This document shows positions 52,277 through 63,105 of a stretch of DNA of 64,000 nucleotides, piece after piece. Position 1 is the stretch's first letter. Each line of letters starts with the position of its first letter. The notes under the pieces are model-generated. The model saw only the letters and a program-made list of their open reading frames with translations. It had not been told where the DNA came from and did not search any database. The translations under genes and the position numbers were made by a program. This DNA comes from Aureimonas sp. OT7 (GTDB taxonomy: Bacteria; Pseudomonadota; Alphaproteobacteria; Rhizobiales; Rhizobiaceae), in NCBI RefSeq assembly GCF_014844055.1, contig NZ_CP062167.1, positions 2,765,501 through 2,829,500 of the forward strand. The letters are read 5' to 3'.

Positions 52277-53524
52277 ATGACCGGTTTCAAGTCCGACTTC
52301 CTGAACACGCTTTCGGAACGCGGCTTTATCTATCAGGGCTCCGACATGGAGGGGCTCGACAAGGTTGCGCTTGCGGGCGGGCTGACCGGCTATATCGGCT
52401 ACGATGCAACGGCGGCCTCGCTGCATGTCGGCCATCTGCTGCAGATCATGATGCTGCGCTGGTTGCAGAAGACGGGCGGCCGCCCGATCGCGCTCATGGG
52501 CGGCGGCACCACCCGCATCGGCGACCCGAGCTTCCGGGACGACCAGCGCCCGCTGCTGGACGAGGCGGGCATTGCCCGCAACCTCGAGGGCATCAAGGGC
52601 GTCTTCGCCAAATATCTCGATTTCGATGGCCCTGCCCGCATGGTCAACAATGCGGAATGGCTCGACAAGCTGCAGTACATCGACTTCCTGCGCGATTACG
52701 GACGCCACTTCTCGGTCAACCGCATGCTGTCGTTCGAGAGCGTCAAGCAGCGGTTGGACAGGGACCAATCCCTTTCTTTCCTCGAATTCAACTACATGAT
52801 CCTGCAGGCCTACGATTTCGTGGAACTGTACCGTCGCTTCGGATGCCGCGTGCAGATGGGCGGCTCGGACCAGTGGGGCAATATCGTCAACGGCATAGAG
52901 CTGACGCGCCGCACCGCCGAGGGCGAGGTCTTCGCCCTCACCTCGCCGCTCTTGACGACCTCGTCCGGCGCCAAGATGGGCAAGACCGCCGGCGGCGCGG
53001 TGTGGTTGAACGCCGACATGAAGAGCCCTTACGAGTTCTGGCAGTACTGGCGCAATACCGAGGATAGCGACGTGGAGCGCTTCCTGAAGCTGTTCACCGA
53101 ACTGCCGATGGACGAGATCGCGCGTCTGGCCGCGCTGGGCGGATCGGAGATCAACGAGGCCAAGAAGGTCCTGGCGACGGAGGTGACGGCGCTCTGCCAT
53201 GGCCGTACGCTGGCTGAAGAGGCGCAGGAGACGGCGCGCGCCACCTTCGAGGAAGGCGCGCTTGCCGAAAACCTGCCGACCATCTCCGTATCCGGCAACG
53301 AGCTGTCCGAAGGGGTCGGCATCCTGACGGCACTGGTGCGGGCCGGGCTTGCGACCTCCAACGGAGAGGCCCGCCGCCATATCCAGGGCGGGGCCGTGCG
53401 CGTCAACGACCAGCCCGTTGCCGACGACAAGGCCCGCATCGGCGATGGTGACCTTGCCGGCGGCGTCATCAAGCTGTCCCTCGGCCGCAAGAAGCACGTT
53501 CTGGTGCGGCCGGATCACTCGTAG
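52277..53524 (+). CDS. tyrS: Tyrosyl-tRNA synthetase
   Basis: A 415-residue class I synthetase that charges tRNA-Tyr. It has the HIGH-type motif [36 protein letters not shown], the tyrosine-site segment [17 protein letters not shown] and the KMSKS-type loop as GAKMGKT. The C-terminal S4 RNA-binding domain reads [20 protein letters not shown]. The ATG at 52277 fits the family N-terminus. It overlaps the convergent AsmA-like gene by 10 bp. Confidence 0.96.
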   Translation: MTGFKSDFLNTLSERGFIYQGSDMEGLDKVALAGGLTGYIGYDATAASLHVGHLLQIMMLRWLQKTGGRPIALMGGGTTRIGDPSFRDDQRPLLDEAGIARNLEGIKGVFAKYLDFDGPARMVNNAEWLDKLQYIDFLRDYGRHFSVNRMLSFESVKQRLDRDQSLSFLEFNYMILQAYDFVELYRRFGCRVQMGGSDQWGNIVNGIELTRRTAEGEVFALTSPLLTTSSGAKMGKTAGGAVWLNADMKSPYEFWQYWRNTEDSDVERFLKLFTELPMDEIARLAALGGSEINEAKKVLATEVTALCHGRTLAEEAQETARATFEEGALAENLPTISVSGNELSEGVGILTALVRAGLATSNGEARRHIQGGAVRVNDQPVADDKARIGDGDLAGGVIKLSLGRKKHVLVRPDHS

Positions 53525-56500
53525 GAGAAGATCTGCCGGAAGATGCCGGGCGCGATCAACGAGATCGGGTTGACCGTCAGTGTCGGAGAGCCGAACGGCC
53601 CGGACAGCCGGTAGGTTATGCCGATGAGGCCGCCCTCGTTGCCATTGCCCAGGATCTGCCCCACCAGCGGCAGGGCTCCGAAGACGCGGTTGATGCCGTA
53701 GGCCGGCATGAAGGAACCGGTTATGTCGATCCTGCTCTGCCGGTCGTAGAGCTGCCCCTCGAAGCTGGAGCCGAACACAGGCCCCCGCACGATGCCGTTG
53801 GACACGCGCAACGCGCCACCGGCATAGGACAGTTGCGCCGACGCCTGGTCGAAATAGGCCTGGCTCGTCCGCAGGTCCTGCCCCAATGCCTGCGACAGGC
53901 TCGACTGGCCTTGCACGGGCGTAGACCCGACGATGCGCTCCAGCCGTGGCTCGTCGACAAGGGTAAAGTCGCGCAGTTGCAGCCGGCCGGCATAGCCGCT
54001 GTCCGTCGTGCCCGACAGTTCCAGCAGCGCGCCGCCGCTTTTCATGTTCGCGTAGAGCCCCGAGAACGCCAGGAGCGCGCCGACATTGGCGCTGCTGAGG
54101 CTGATCGCGTCCTGGCCGTTGCGCTTGGAAAGGTCGCCGGCGATCTGCCCGTCACCGGCAATGGCCGATAGGGACAGGCCGGTCAGCCGCCCGTTGCGGC
54201 TGGCATAGTTCATCGCAAAGTTCTGCAGCGCGACACCATTGAAACCGCCCAACCTGTCGACATTGGCGACGATATCGAGCGATCCGCGCGCGCGCTTGCC
54301 CGTCCTGTCCTGCCCCGCCGTGGACTTCAGGTCCTGCAGGATCGCGCGGGCGTCGAATTTCTCGCCTGAAACGTCGATGGCGTAGCCGGCATCCGTCCGT
54401 CGCGCCTTCAGGCGCGCCTTGTCGCCCGAATTGAGCGCCAGTTGCGACAGGTCGGCCGAGCGCAACCCCGCCTTATCCGTCACAGCCGAGCCCACCGCCG
54501 AAAAGCCTTCCCCTTCCAGGCGGATATCGTCGAGGCGTGTCGCGTCACCGGTTTCGACCATCGACAGCTTCAGGCTGGCGGCAACGCCTTTGCCCTTGCT
54601 CCACGCCACGGTCGGGATCTGCAGCGCGCTGTTGGTCAGGTCCGCGCTGAGCCGCGTCGGCCCGTCCGACAGCTCGGCGTTCAGGGTGAAATCACCATTG
54701 ATGATGCCTGCCAGCGCCGGCACGACCTGCGACACGCGCTCGTCGTTCATCTGCATTGCCACGGCAATGCGGCGGCTGCCTGTCCGCTCTTCACCGAAGG
54801 GGATGGAAAGATCGACGGTACTGGGGATCGAATCCATCCGGGCGTCGAAGCGTCCGGTGACCAGCCCCGGCTTGATCGAAAAGCTGCCGGTCATGCCTTC
54901 GAAGCGGCGCCCCTCTATGGGCGACCCCGGGCTGGCACCGTCGATCCTGGCTTCGACGGCCCAGTTCAGAAGCTGGTTCGACGGTTCGACATATCGCCCC
55001 ACGCGCAACCTGGCATTGGCGGCGACGGAACCGGTCCCACTGGCCTCCCGTGGCTCGATATCCAGTGCGCGCAGGGCATTCAACGGTGGCCGCGCCGCGA
55101 TATCCAGAAGCTGCGGCACACTGCCTGCGGCCTTGATCGACAGGTCGACCAGAAGATCGCGGCGATATCCCGTGCGGGGCTTGGACAGCTCGACAGTGGA
55201 ATCCGATAGGGTGATTTCCGGCAGTCCGTCCACCATCGCATCGGCCACCATTACCCTGGTGGTGCTGCCGCGTGTCTCAAGACGACCATTGGCGTTGTAG
55301 AGCCCCGGCAACGAGCCGACGGTCGAAAGGTCGGCATTGTCGATATCGAGGTCGATGGTGAATTCGTCGGGCCGCGCGGCGCCGAGCTTGCCGAAGGCGC
55401 TGCCCAGCCGGTCGAGCCGCGCGTCGATGCGGATGCGCGCATTGGTGGCCAGCGCCGCGTCGCCCATATGGGAGATCACCCAATGACGCGCCCTGCCGGC
55501 GATGTTGAAGGGCCAGAAAGCCTTGACGGAGGCGACGCCCATGCGCTCGGACGATACGTCGAGACGCGTCATCGCTTCCGGCGCGCCATAGCCGAACTCG
55601 GCTGAGGCGCTCAACACCCCCTCGTCCGTCTCCAGCCGCCCCTCGCTGAGTTCCAGGTGCCGGGCGCCGGGGTCGAAAATGCCGCTGACGGCAAGCTTGC
55701 CGTGATGCTCGCCGCCCGATCCGACCGTGGATGTCAGATCCTGCGTACGCAGCCGGAAGGCAAGCCGATCCAGCGATAGGCCCTGCCCGGCCGGGGCTGC
55801 CTCGATCGTGCCGAGTGCGGTAAACGACACGTCGCGAAACGCCATCGGGCTCGCCAGCAGCTCGATCTCTTCGGTATCGCTGCGATAACGCAAATTCAGC
55901 TCGACCGCCTCAACTTCGGTACGGTTGAGGCCGAGTTGCAGGGCTCCCTTTCCCAGCCTGACCGAGGCATCGGCCTGCAACGGCGCGCCGGCCGAAGCGC
56001 GGCTCATCCCGATCGACAACTCCAGCGGGAAATCGGCGCCGAATGGCCGCTCGTCGAACGCATCCTCCTCGGGCGCCGGCGGAAAGACATCCGCCACCTG
56101 GATACGGCCAGAGCCAAGGTTCAGGCGGCTGAGCAGACCCGTCTCTTCCGAGAATTCGGCGTCGCCGGCCATGGAGACGGGCAGGCCATCAAGGTCGAAG
56201 CGGGTCACCAGTTGCAGGGCACCCACGTCACTGCGGCGCAGTTCCGCGAAGTCGACATGCAACTCGTCGCCGGAGCCGTCGAGCCTCGGTATTCCGGTGA
56301 TGGAGATATCGTTGAAGGCCACGGTATCGAAATGAAACGAGCGCAGAACCCCCAGATGACGTTCGACATTCTGCAGGATGCCGCCGGCCGTACGGGCCAG
56401 GAGCGTGCGCGGCGGATCGGCCTCGACGGCTTCGGCATTCGGCGCCGCGACTTCGGGCGGCGCCGGCTCGCGCGCATCTTCCGTCGGCGGCAGGATCAAC

Positions 56501-56886
56501 GCATTGAGATCGATCCGGGCGCCGGACACCTCGAAGCGGCCGAACTCGAGCCCGCCGCCTGAGATCAGCGGCACCAGCCGCACCGCCACCCCGAAATGAT
56601 CGATCTCGCTTCGGGCGGAGGGATCCTCCTTCAGCGCCATGCTGACGTCGCTCCAGGTGACGGCAAGCGATCCGTCCCGGCGTAGCTGATATGTCTGCTC
56701 GCCGAGCCTTGTGACGAAGCGGGGCCCCATCAAGTTGGCCAGTGCCATCTCCGCCCGCGAGCGGACAAGATCCTGGCCCGGCGTCGTCCCGAGCAGGAAT
56801 ATGACGATCCCGCCGACAGCGACGACCAGAAGCAGGAAAAGGCTTGCGATGGCGCCGGCCAGGCGACGCATCGGCGTCATCCGCAT
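53515..56886 (-). CDS. AsmA/YhdP-like envelope protein (DUF3971 and AsmA-type C-terminus)
   Basis: A 1123-residue protein with one N-terminal membrane anchor (about residues 11-33) and a very long predominantly beta periplasmic part. The N-terminal third resembles DUF3971 and the C-terminal third AsmA_2, ending with [54 protein letters not shown], a typical end for this group (quoted only in part by family meaning). The beta-groove proteins YhdP and TamB are thought to carry phospholipid between membranes. The role here is inferred from the family. Confidence 0.85.
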   Translation of the reverse strand: MRMTPMRRLAGAIASLFLLLVVAVGGIVIFLLGTTPGQDLVRSRAEMALANLMGPRFVTRLGEQTYQLRRDGSLAVTWSDVSMALKEDPSARSEIDHFGVAVRLVPLISGGGLEFGRFEVSGARIDLNALILPPTEDAREPAPPEVAAPNAEAVEADPPRTLLARTAGGILQNVERHLGVLRSFHFDTVAFNDISITGIPRLDGSGDELHVDFAELRRSDVGALQLVTRFDLDGLPVSMAGDAEFSEETGLLSRLNLGSGRIQVADVFPPAPEEDAFDERPFGADFPLELSIGMSRASAGAPLQADASVRLGKGALQLGLNRTEVEAVELNLRYRSDTEEIELLASPMAFRDVSFTALGTIEAAPAGQGLSLDRLAFRLRTQDLTSTVGSGGEHHGKLAVSGIFDPGARHLELSEGRLETDEGVLSASAEFGYGAPEAMTRLDVSSERMGVASVKAFWPFNIAGRARHWVISHMGDAALATNARIRIDARLDRLGSAFGKLGAARPDEFTIDLDIDNADLSTVGSLPGLYNANGRLETRGSTTRVMVADAMVDGLPEITLSDSTVELSKPRTGYRRDLLVDLSIKAAGSVPQLLDIAARPPLNALRALDIEPREASGTGSVAANARLRVGRYVEPSNQLLNWAVEARIDGASPGSPIEGRRFEGMTGSFSIKPGLVTGRFDARMDSIPSTVDLSIPFGEERTGSRRIAVAMQMNDERVSQVVPALAGIINGDFTLNAELSDGPTRLSADLTNSALQIPTVAWSKGKGVAASLKLSMVETGDATRLDDIRLEGEGFSAVGSAVTDKAGLRSADLSQLALNSGDKARLKARRTDAGYAIDVSGEKFDARAILQDLKSTAGQDRTGKRARGSLDIVANVDRLGGFNGVALQNFAMNYASRNGRLTGLSLSAIAGDGQIAGDLSKRNGQDAISLSSANVGALLAFSGLYANMKSGGALLELSGTTDSGYAGRLQLRDFTLVDEPRLERIVGSTPVQGQSSLSQALGQDLRTSQAYFDQASAQLSYAGGALRVSNGIVRGPVFGSSFEGQLYDRQSRIDITGSFMPAYGINRVFGALPLVGQILGNGNEGGLIGITYRLSGPFGSPTLTVNPISLIAPGIFRQIFSYE

Positions 56887-57070
56887 GCGCAGCGGCGCCG
56901 CTTCGCGCAGGCAGCGTCGAGATGGCGGAACATGGCGTCGGCGGTCGAGTTCATTCCTACCCTGTCAGTGGCGTCGGCGCGGATCTCTCCACTCCTTTTC
57001 AGAACATGACCGGCATGCTCCAAGGTCAATCCGTTTTCCACGCCTTTAAGCCGAAAGGAAGGCTCATCCG

Positions 57071-57547
57071 ATGTTCAACATTGCCGCAGGCACGCCCTGC
57101 CCCCAGTTTTCGCTGCCGGACGAAGATGGCACCATCGTTACGCTCGACACGGTGAAGGGGCGGCCCTTCGTGCTGTATGTCTATCCGAAGGACGATACGC
57201 CGGGTTGTACGACCGAGGCGCTGGATTTCACCGCCCTCCTTCCGGAGTTCGAGGCGGCGGGCGTTGCCGTGTTCGGCGTTTCGCCGGACACGGTGCAGAA
57301 GCACTGCCGCTTCCGCGACAAGCACAGGCTTTCGGTGCGCCTCCTGTCGGACGAAGACCGGAGCCTGATCGGCGCGCTGGGACTATGGGTGGAAAAGCTC
57401 AACTATGGACGCCGCAGCATGGGCGTACAGCGCGCCAGCTACCTGTTCGATGCCGATGCGAAGCTGGTCCGCGCCTGGCCCAAAGTATCGGTCAAGGGCC
57501 ACGCGGCCGAGGTGCTGGAAGCCGCGCGGGCGCTGGGGCACCGATAA
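57071..57547 (+). CDS. bcp: Peroxiredoxin, bacterioferritin comigratory protein (BCP/PrxQ) family
   Basis: A 158-residue thiol peroxidase. It has FVLYVYPKDDTPGCTTEALDF with peroxidatic Cys46. The position of the usual resolving Cys five residues later is Leu51. Another cysteine, Cys79 in TVQKHCRFRDKH, lies in the helix where some BCPs carry their resolving Cys, though not at the exact position. It also has GVSPDTVQKH and RSMGVQRASYLFD. It reduces H2O2 and organic peroxides using thioredoxin. Confidence 0.93.
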   Translation: MFNIAAGTPCPQFSLPDEDGTIVTLDTVKGRPFVLYVYPKDDTPGCTTEALDFTALLPEFEAAGVAVFGVSPDTVQKHCRFRDKHRLSVRLLSDEDRSLIGALGLWVEKLNYGRRSMGVQRASYLFDADAKLVRAWPKVSVKGHAAEVLEAARALGHR

Positions 57548-57576
57548 AAAAAGAGCGGCCCCCTGCGGGGCCGCTC
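57544..57576 (-). terminator. Rho-independent terminator of prfB
   Basis: On the minus strand a perfect 10-bp stem GAGCGGCCCC / GGGGCCGCTC with a 4-nt loop is followed by TTTTTTTAT. It starts 28 nt past the prfB stop. It overlaps the last bases of the convergent bcp gene. Confidence 0.93.
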
Positions 57577-57604
57577 GCCTGGCTATCCACTGAGGCGGCC
57601 TGCG

Positions 57605-58733
57605 TTATTCGACGTCTTCCACCTTGGCGTCGCCGCCGAAGACCCGATGGGCCAGGGCCGCCTCGATGAACTCGTCGAGGTCGCCGTCCAGCACCTCCTG
57701 CGGGGTCGTATGCTCTACCCCGGTGCGCAGATCCTTGACGAGCTGGTAGGGTTGCAGCACGTAGGAGCGGATCTGGTGCCCCCAGCCGATCTCCGTCTTG
57801 GAAGCGGCAGCTGCATTGGCCTTTTCTTCCCGCTTCTTCAGCTCGTCCTCATACAGGCGGGCGCGCAGCATGTTCCACGCCGTCGCGCGGTTCTTGTGCT
57901 GCGAGCGTTCGCTCTGGCACTGCACCACGATGCCGGTGGCCAGATGCGTGATGCGCACCGCGGAATCCGTGGTGTTGACGTGCTGGCCGCCCGCGCCGGA
58001 GGCGCGATAGGTATCGATGCGGACATCGGCTTCCGTAACGTCGATCTCGATCGAGTCGTCGACCACGGGGTACACCCAGACAGAGGCGAAGGATGTGTGC
58101 CGCCGTGCCTGGCTGTCATAGGGAGAGATACGGACAAGCCTGTGCACGCCCGACTCCACCTTCATGCGGCCATAGGCGTTATGGCCCTTCAAAAGGATGG
58201 TCGCGCCCTTGATGCCCGCTTCTTCGCCGGCATTCTCTTCCAGCACCTCGACCTTCATGCCGGACCGCTCGCCCCAGCGCATATACATGCGCAGCAGCAT
58301 CGAGGCCCAATCCTGGCTTTCCGTTCCGCCGGCGCCGGAGTGCACTTCCAGATAGGTGTCGTTGCCATCGGCCTCGCCGGACAGCAGCGTCTCGATCTGC
58401 CGCTGGGCAACGTCGCGCTGCATACCGCGAATCGCGGTCTCGGCCTCCTCGACGATGGAAGGGTCTCCCTCCTCCTCGCCCATGGAGATCAGCTCGATGT
58501 TGTCGGTCAACGCCTGCTCGAGCCGGCGGATGCCTCCGATGGCGTCATCCAGGCGCTGGCGCTCCTTCATCAGGCGCTGCGCCTCCTGGGGATTGTCCCA
58601 GATCGACGGATCCTCCGCCCTGGCGTTCAGCTTCTCGAGTTCCTTGACGGACTTGTCCCAGTCAAAGATGCCTCCTCAGCAGGCTTATGGCCTGCTTGAT
58701 TTCGTCGACGATCGTCTCGATCTCGGCTCTCAC
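57605..58733 (-). CDS. prfB: Peptide chain release factor 2 (programmed +1 frameshift)
   Basis: About 375 residues once the two frames are joined. The first frame starts at GTG 58733 and encodes 23 residues up to the in-frame TGA at 58664-58662. A +1 shift at CTT-TGA-C continues as LDWDKSVKELEKLNARAEDP and then the main frame. RF2 marks are EVHSGAGGTESQDWASML with the GGQ loop later as RASGAGGQHVN and the SPF-type tripeptide region. It reads UGA and UAA stops; the UGA within its own gene gives autoregulation. It should not be annotated as truncated at 58570. Confidence 0.95.
58661..58676 (-). promoter_or_regulatory. prfB programmed frameshift site
   Basis: On the minus strand AGGAGGCATCTTTGAC: an internal Shine-Dalgarno (AGGAGG), the slippery CTT codon and the in-frame TGA followed by C. 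Spacing is the same as in E. coli prfB (AGGGGGTATCTTTGAC). Confidence 0.96.
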
Positions 58734-58826
58734 GCCTCAACCCTCGTTATTCGTTGCATGGGTGGGAAAACGCGGCGGACCATAGGCATGCCGCGCGGTG
58801 CTGTAAACCCGGCTGGACCTGCGATC

Positions 58827-61238
58827 TCAGAACAGGCCGCCCTGCCCGGTCACGATGGCCTCCTCGGCGCGCTGCGATACGCCGGGCGCGACCGCCCCGA
58901 CGGCACCTTCGCCGATGACGCTGTAGACGTCCGAGGGACCGGTTCCGGGCTTGAACGCCTCCAGCACGGTGCCGGCGCCACCGGCCGCCGCCGCCATGCC
59001 CGTGCGCCGGTCGACGGAAATCTGCGTCATGCCGTCGGGAATACGGAAATCGGCGACCGGCATATCCTTCACCGCCTCGGTCATGAACTCGGTGAAGATG
59101 GGCGCGGCGAGGCTGCCGCCTGTCGCGTTGTCGCCAAGCGAGGTCGGATTGTCGTAGCCGATGTAGACGCCGGTCACGAGGTCGGGCGTATAGCCGACGA
59201 ACCAGGCATCCTTGACGTCGTTGGTCGTACCCGTCTTGCCGGCCACCGGACGGCCGATGGCCTTTACCGAGGTTGCGGTGCCGTGCTGCACGACACCTTC
59301 CATCATCGAAGTGATCTGGTAGGCCGTCATCGGGTCCAGCACCTGCTCGCGGGTATCGACGAGCTCGGGCTCCGGCTGGTTGTCCCAGGCGCGGTCGTTG
59401 CAATTGTCGCAACGGCGGTTGTCGTGGCGGTACACGTTTCGGCCATACCGGTCCTGGATGCGGTCGATCAGCGACGGCTCGATGGAGCGGCCGCCATTGG
59501 CCATCACCGCATAGGCGGACACCATGCGCATCACGGTGGTTTCACCGGACCCGAGCGCCATGGGCAGGTACTGGCCCATCTTGTCGTAGACACCGAAGCG
59601 CTTGGCGTATTCCGCCACGAGGTCCATGCCCATGTCCTGCGCCAGGCGCACCGTCATCAGGTTGCGGCTGCGCTCGATGCCGAGCCGCAGGGTGGACGGG
59701 CCCGCATAGCTGCCGCCGTAGTTCTTCGGCTCCCAGATATTGCCGTTGCCGTCCGGGATGGAGATGGGCGCATCCAGCACCACCGAGGCGGGCGTATAAC
59801 CATTGTCGAGCGCCGCGGCGTAGACGATGGGCTTGAATGAGGAGCCCGGCTGCCGCAAAGCCTGCGTGGCCCGGTTGAACTCCGATTCGGCATAGGAGAA
59901 GCCGCCCACCAGCGCCTTCACGCGGCCGGTATGCGGGTCCATCGCGACCAGGGCGCCTTCGACCTTCGGGGGCTGGCGCAGGACGTAGCCGGAGCCATCG
60001 GCCTTGGCCTCCACATAGACCACGTCGCCAGTCGTGAAGACGTCCGCGACAGCGCGACGGCCAAGCGCCCAGCGCATGTCGCCGGCGGAAAGCTCCACGA
60101 CTTCCCGTTCGTCGCCGAGCCGGCCGGACACCGCGCGCCTGGGCTGCAACCCGACGGTGACGCTATCGGCGCTGGTGGCCAGCACCACCGACAGGCGCCA
60201 TTCCGGCACGTCGGAGAAGGCCTGGACCTTGCCGAGTGCGACCGCCCAGTCCGATGTCAGCGATATCTGCTCCACCGGTCCGCGCCAGCCCTTGCGCTGG
60301 TCGTAGGCCACCAGCGCATGCTGCAGCGCCCGCCGCGCGAAAAGCTGCATTTCCGGGTCCAGCGTGGTGCGTACCGACAGGCCGCCCTCGTAGAGCGCGT
60401 CGACCCCGTAGCCGGTGATGATCTGTCGGCGCACTTCCTCGGTGAAATACTCGGCCGAGGCGAGATAGGTGCCCGTGGGGCGCGGATTGATGCCGAGCGG
60501 CTTGGCGGAAGCCTCGTCCGCCTCGGCCTTGGTGATCTCGCCGTTTTCCAGCATGCGCGAGATGACCCAGTTGCGCCGGCCCAGCGCTTCGTCGGGGTTG
60601 CGGAACGGGTTGTAATTCTCGGGCGCCTTGGGCAGCGCCGCCAGATAGGCTGCCTCCTGGATTTCCAGCTCGGTCACGCTCTTGTCGAAATAGGCGAGCG
60701 AAGCGGCGGCGACGCCGTATGCGCCCATGCCGAGATAGATTTCGTTGAGATACAGCTCCAGGATCTTGTCCTTGGAGAATGCCTGCTCGATGCGCAGGGC
60801 CAGGATCGCTTCCTTGACCTTGCGCTCCATCGACCGCTCGTTGGTCAGCAGGAAATTCTTGGCCACCTGCTGCGTAATCGTGGAGCCGCCCTGCATGGGG
60901 CCGCCGCGCATGAAGATGAGGGCCGCCCGCGCGACGCCCTCGATGTCGATGCCGGGATGCTCGTAGAAGCTCTTGTCCTCGGCCGACAGGAACGCATCCT
61001 TCAAGCGCTTGGGAATGGCCTGGATGGGCAGGAACAGCCGGCGCTGACGGGCATACTCGGCCATCAGGCTGCCATCGTCAGCATGGATGCGCGTGGTGAC
61101 CGGCGGCTCGTACTGGGCCAGCACCTGATAATCGGGCAGGTCAGAGCCGATGCGACCGATATAGATGGCGACCGCCCCCGCGGCGATGAGCGCCAGAACG
61201 GCTCCGATGCCGAAGAAATAGCCCAACAGCCTGATCAT
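58827..61238 (-). CDS. Penicillin-binding protein 1A (class A, bifunctional)
   Basis: An 803-residue peptidoglycan synthase. An N-terminal membrane anchor (about 5-28) precedes a GT51 glycosyltransferase domain with AFLSAEDKSFYEHPGID and GGSTITQQVAKNFLL. An OB-like insert follows, then the transpeptidase domain with Ser in RQPGSSFKP, SRN and GKTGTTND. A Cys-containing insertion (NRRCDNCNDRAWDN) lies between SRN and KTG. The ATG at 61238 fits the family start. It is downstream of the amidase gene by 214 bp on the same strand. Confidence 0.95.
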   Translation of the reverse strand: MIRLLGYFFGIGAVLALIAAGAVAIYIGRIGSDLPDYQVLAQYEPPVTTRIHADDGSLMAEYARQRRLFLPIQAIPKRLKDAFLSAEDKSFYEHPGIDIEGVARAALIFMRGGPMQGGSTITQQVAKNFLLTNERSMERKVKEAILALRIEQAFSKDKILELYLNEIYLGMGAYGVAAASLAYFDKSVTELEIQEAAYLAALPKAPENYNPFRNPDEALGRRNWVISRMLENGEITKAEADEASAKPLGINPRPTGTYLASAEYFTEEVRRQIITGYGVDALYEGGLSVRTTLDPEMQLFARRALQHALVAYDQRKGWRGPVEQISLTSDWAVALGKVQAFSDVPEWRLSVVLATSADSVTVGLQPRRAVSGRLGDEREVVELSAGDMRWALGRRAVADVFTTGDVVYVEAKADGSGYVLRQPPKVEGALVAMDPHTGRVKALVGGFSYAESEFNRATQALRQPGSSFKPIVYAAALDNGYTPASVVLDAPISIPDGNGNIWEPKNYGGSYAGPSTLRLGIERSRNLMTVRLAQDMGMDLVAEYAKRFGVYDKMGQYLPMALGSGETTVMRMVSAYAVMANGGRSIEPSLIDRIQDRYGRNVYRHDNRRCDNCNDRAWDNQPEPELVDTREQVLDPMTAYQITSMMEGVVQHGTATSVKAIGRPVAGKTGTTNDVKDAWFVGYTPDLVTGVYIGYDNPTSLGDNATGGSLAAPIFTEFMTEAVKDMPVADFRIPDGMTQISVDRRTGMAAAAGGAGTVLEAFKPGTGPSDVYSVIGEGAVGAVAPGVSQRAEEAIVTGQGGLF

Positions 61239-61452
61239 GCGCTCAGCCCCGAAAACAAATCTGGCCGGGCGATCGAACGCTGTCCGGCTTATTTCCGCTC
61301 CGCCGGCCGCCCGGAACCGGGTCGGCATGCCGCAGGGAGCGCCTTAAGTGGATGATTTATAAATGAGGCGGGGCGATGTTGCGATGCCCTCTTTCGACTG
61401 CACCGGTTTATTTGCATCAGAGCAACCCTTGGTTGTGACGCGAAGGCCACAT

Positions 61453-62610
61453 TCAATCGCGGCCGGCAAAACGCGAGACCGCCCCGGCAAGGATATCGGC
61501 CACCCGTGCCTGCCATTGCGGCGACTGGACATCTTCCGCATCCGTCGCATTCGACAGATAGCCGAGTTCGAACAGGACAGACGGCACGTCGGGGGCCCGC
61601 AGCACCCTGAAACCTGCGGAGCGCCTGGGATTGTTGATGGTGCGGACCTGCCCTTTCTTGAGGTCGGCGATGAGGGCGTCGGCAAAGCCGACCGACAGGA
61701 CTTCGTTCTCGCGGCGCATCAGATCCATCAGGATATCGTGGATCTCCGGCGTATCCTGCTGCCATTCCGGACCGGCGAAGCGATCGGCGGCGTTTTCCGA
61801 GCGCGCAACGTCCCGCGCCAGGGAATCGGACGCCCGCTCCGACAGCGTATAGACGGTTGCACCCCGCACCGAGGGATAGCCGATCGAATCGGCATGGATC
61901 GAGACGAACAGATCGGCGGAGGCCCGGCGGGCGATGTCCGACCGTTCCGACAGCGGCACGAAGCGGTCGTCGTCGCGCGTCAGCACCACGGCTATGTCGT
62001 CGCGGCCTGCCAGAACGTCACGCAGCCGGCGGGCGAAGGCCAGGTTGATATCCTTCTCGTGCACCCCGTCGACGCCCGTCGCCCCATTGTCGATGCCGCC
62101 ATGGCCCGGGTCGACGACCAGGGTGAAGGGTTTCTGCCCGGGCGCCGGGCGGGCGGCGGCATCCCGGCCGCGGACGGGAACCGACGTCGATGCCAGTGCC
62201 TCGCGGAAGGCGTCCTCGCTTGCCGTGCGCAACCTGAGCCGCAGCACGGTTCCGGCGGCGCCACCCGCCACGTCGAGCCGCGGCAGGGCAGGCTGCGACA
62301 GCTCCAGCACGATGCGATAGCGTCCGTCGCCCGCGAGCCCATCCCGGGCGGCGCCGATGAGCGACCCTTCCGGCACGGGGGGCATGGGAGACGCCAGGAC
62401 GGTGTCGTCGAGATCGAGGACGATCCTTCGTGGTGCATCGAGAATCGTCACGGCGTTGCTCGGGTTCTCCGTCATTTCGATGGACAGCATCGCCTCGTCG
62501 GCCGTGCCCGACCATGTCATGCCCGTGACCACCGACGTTGCATTGGCAGGAGCGGGCAACCACATCAGGCACGCGAAGATGAGGAACAGGCATGACCAGA
62601 TTTTCGTCAT
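61453..62610 (-). CDS. N-acetylmuramoyl-L-alanine amidase with AMIN domain (AmiC-like)
   Basis: A 385-residue secreted amidase. The signal peptide covers about 24 residues (PAPANA). An AMIN domain (about 28-125) that binds septal peptidoglycan is followed by Amidase_3 with the zinc-site motifs VVDPGHGGIDNGA, HEKDINLAFA, FVSIHADS and FELGYLSN. It cleaves the bond between MurNAc and L-Ala during daughter-cell separation. Its start is near a 495-bp region divergent from rne. Confidence 0.94.
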   Translation of the reverse strand: MTKIWSCLFLIFACLMWLPAPANATSVVTGMTWSGTADEAMLSIEMTENPSNAVTILDAPRRIVLDLDDTVLASPMPPVPEGSLIGAARDGLAGDGRYRIVLELSQPALPRLDVAGGAAGTVLRLRLRTASEDAFREALASTSVPVRGRDAAARPAPGQKPFTLVVDPGHGGIDNGATGVDGVHEKDINLAFARRLRDVLAGRDDIAVVLTRDDDRFVPLSERSDIARRASADLFVSIHADSIGYPSVRGATVYTLSERASDSLARDVARSENAADRFAGPEWQQDTPEIHDILMDLMRRENEVLSVGFADALIADLKKGQVRTINNPRRSAGFRVLRAPDVPSVLFELGYLSNATDAEDVQSPQWQARVADILAGAVSRFAGRD

Positions 62611-63105
62611 CGGGGCGGCTTGGCACTTTCATGGGCTGGTCTCTTGTTTCTGGCGCAAGCGCGCCGTAAAAGCAAAAGTTGAGACTTTAGGACAGGCGTG
62701 CAGGCCGTGCCGCGAACCGACCGAAGCCCCAGAACAGCTTCGTCGCGTATGCAGGCTAAAGGAGCCGCCACAACGACCGCGGGTCTCGTAACAAATCCAT
62801 TCCACCCGGCTTGCGGGGTGGAGCATCCATACGGCGCGGACAAGCGGACATGACCGCCGATGCGCCGACATTCGTCGGTCGCCGCCAGGCGACCAGTTGC
62901 TGAAAATATTCAGGTCGCCAACGCGTGCAGGCAGCAGAACTCGGACATCTGACGGAGAAAAAGGGATCGCCACAGCGGTCGCCGTCGTCCGCCGCCTGTC
63001 TGCGCCCCCGAGCCGCGACCCTTACGGGCCGCCGCCCTGCCCCCTCCCTGCCGGCTCAACCGCCGGCACCGGACAGCGCGGCCATCGCCCGGGAAAGCAC
63101 ATTCC
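62611..63105. other. Divergent regulatory region between amiC and rne
   Basis: 495 bp without a credible gene. It should carry the amiC promoter on one strand and a long rne leader on the other. A bulged stem-loop is seen at 62889-62918; the last 100 bp before rne are C-rich. The small open frames here show no family pattern. Confidence 0.6.
62889..62918 (+). promoter_or_regulatory. Stem-loop in the presumed rne 5' untranslated region
   Basis: GCGAC - CAGTTG bulge - CTGAA - AATA - TTCAG - GTCGC: two stacked perfect 5-bp stems with a 6-nt bulge on the left side and an AU-rich loop. Long structured rne leaders let RNase E limit its own message in enterobacteria; the same here is inference. Confidence 0.4.

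Noticed and set aside
57605..58570. prfB as a truncated gene or pseudogene
   Set aside because: The missing N-terminus is found in the other frame behind a canonical +1 frameshift site.
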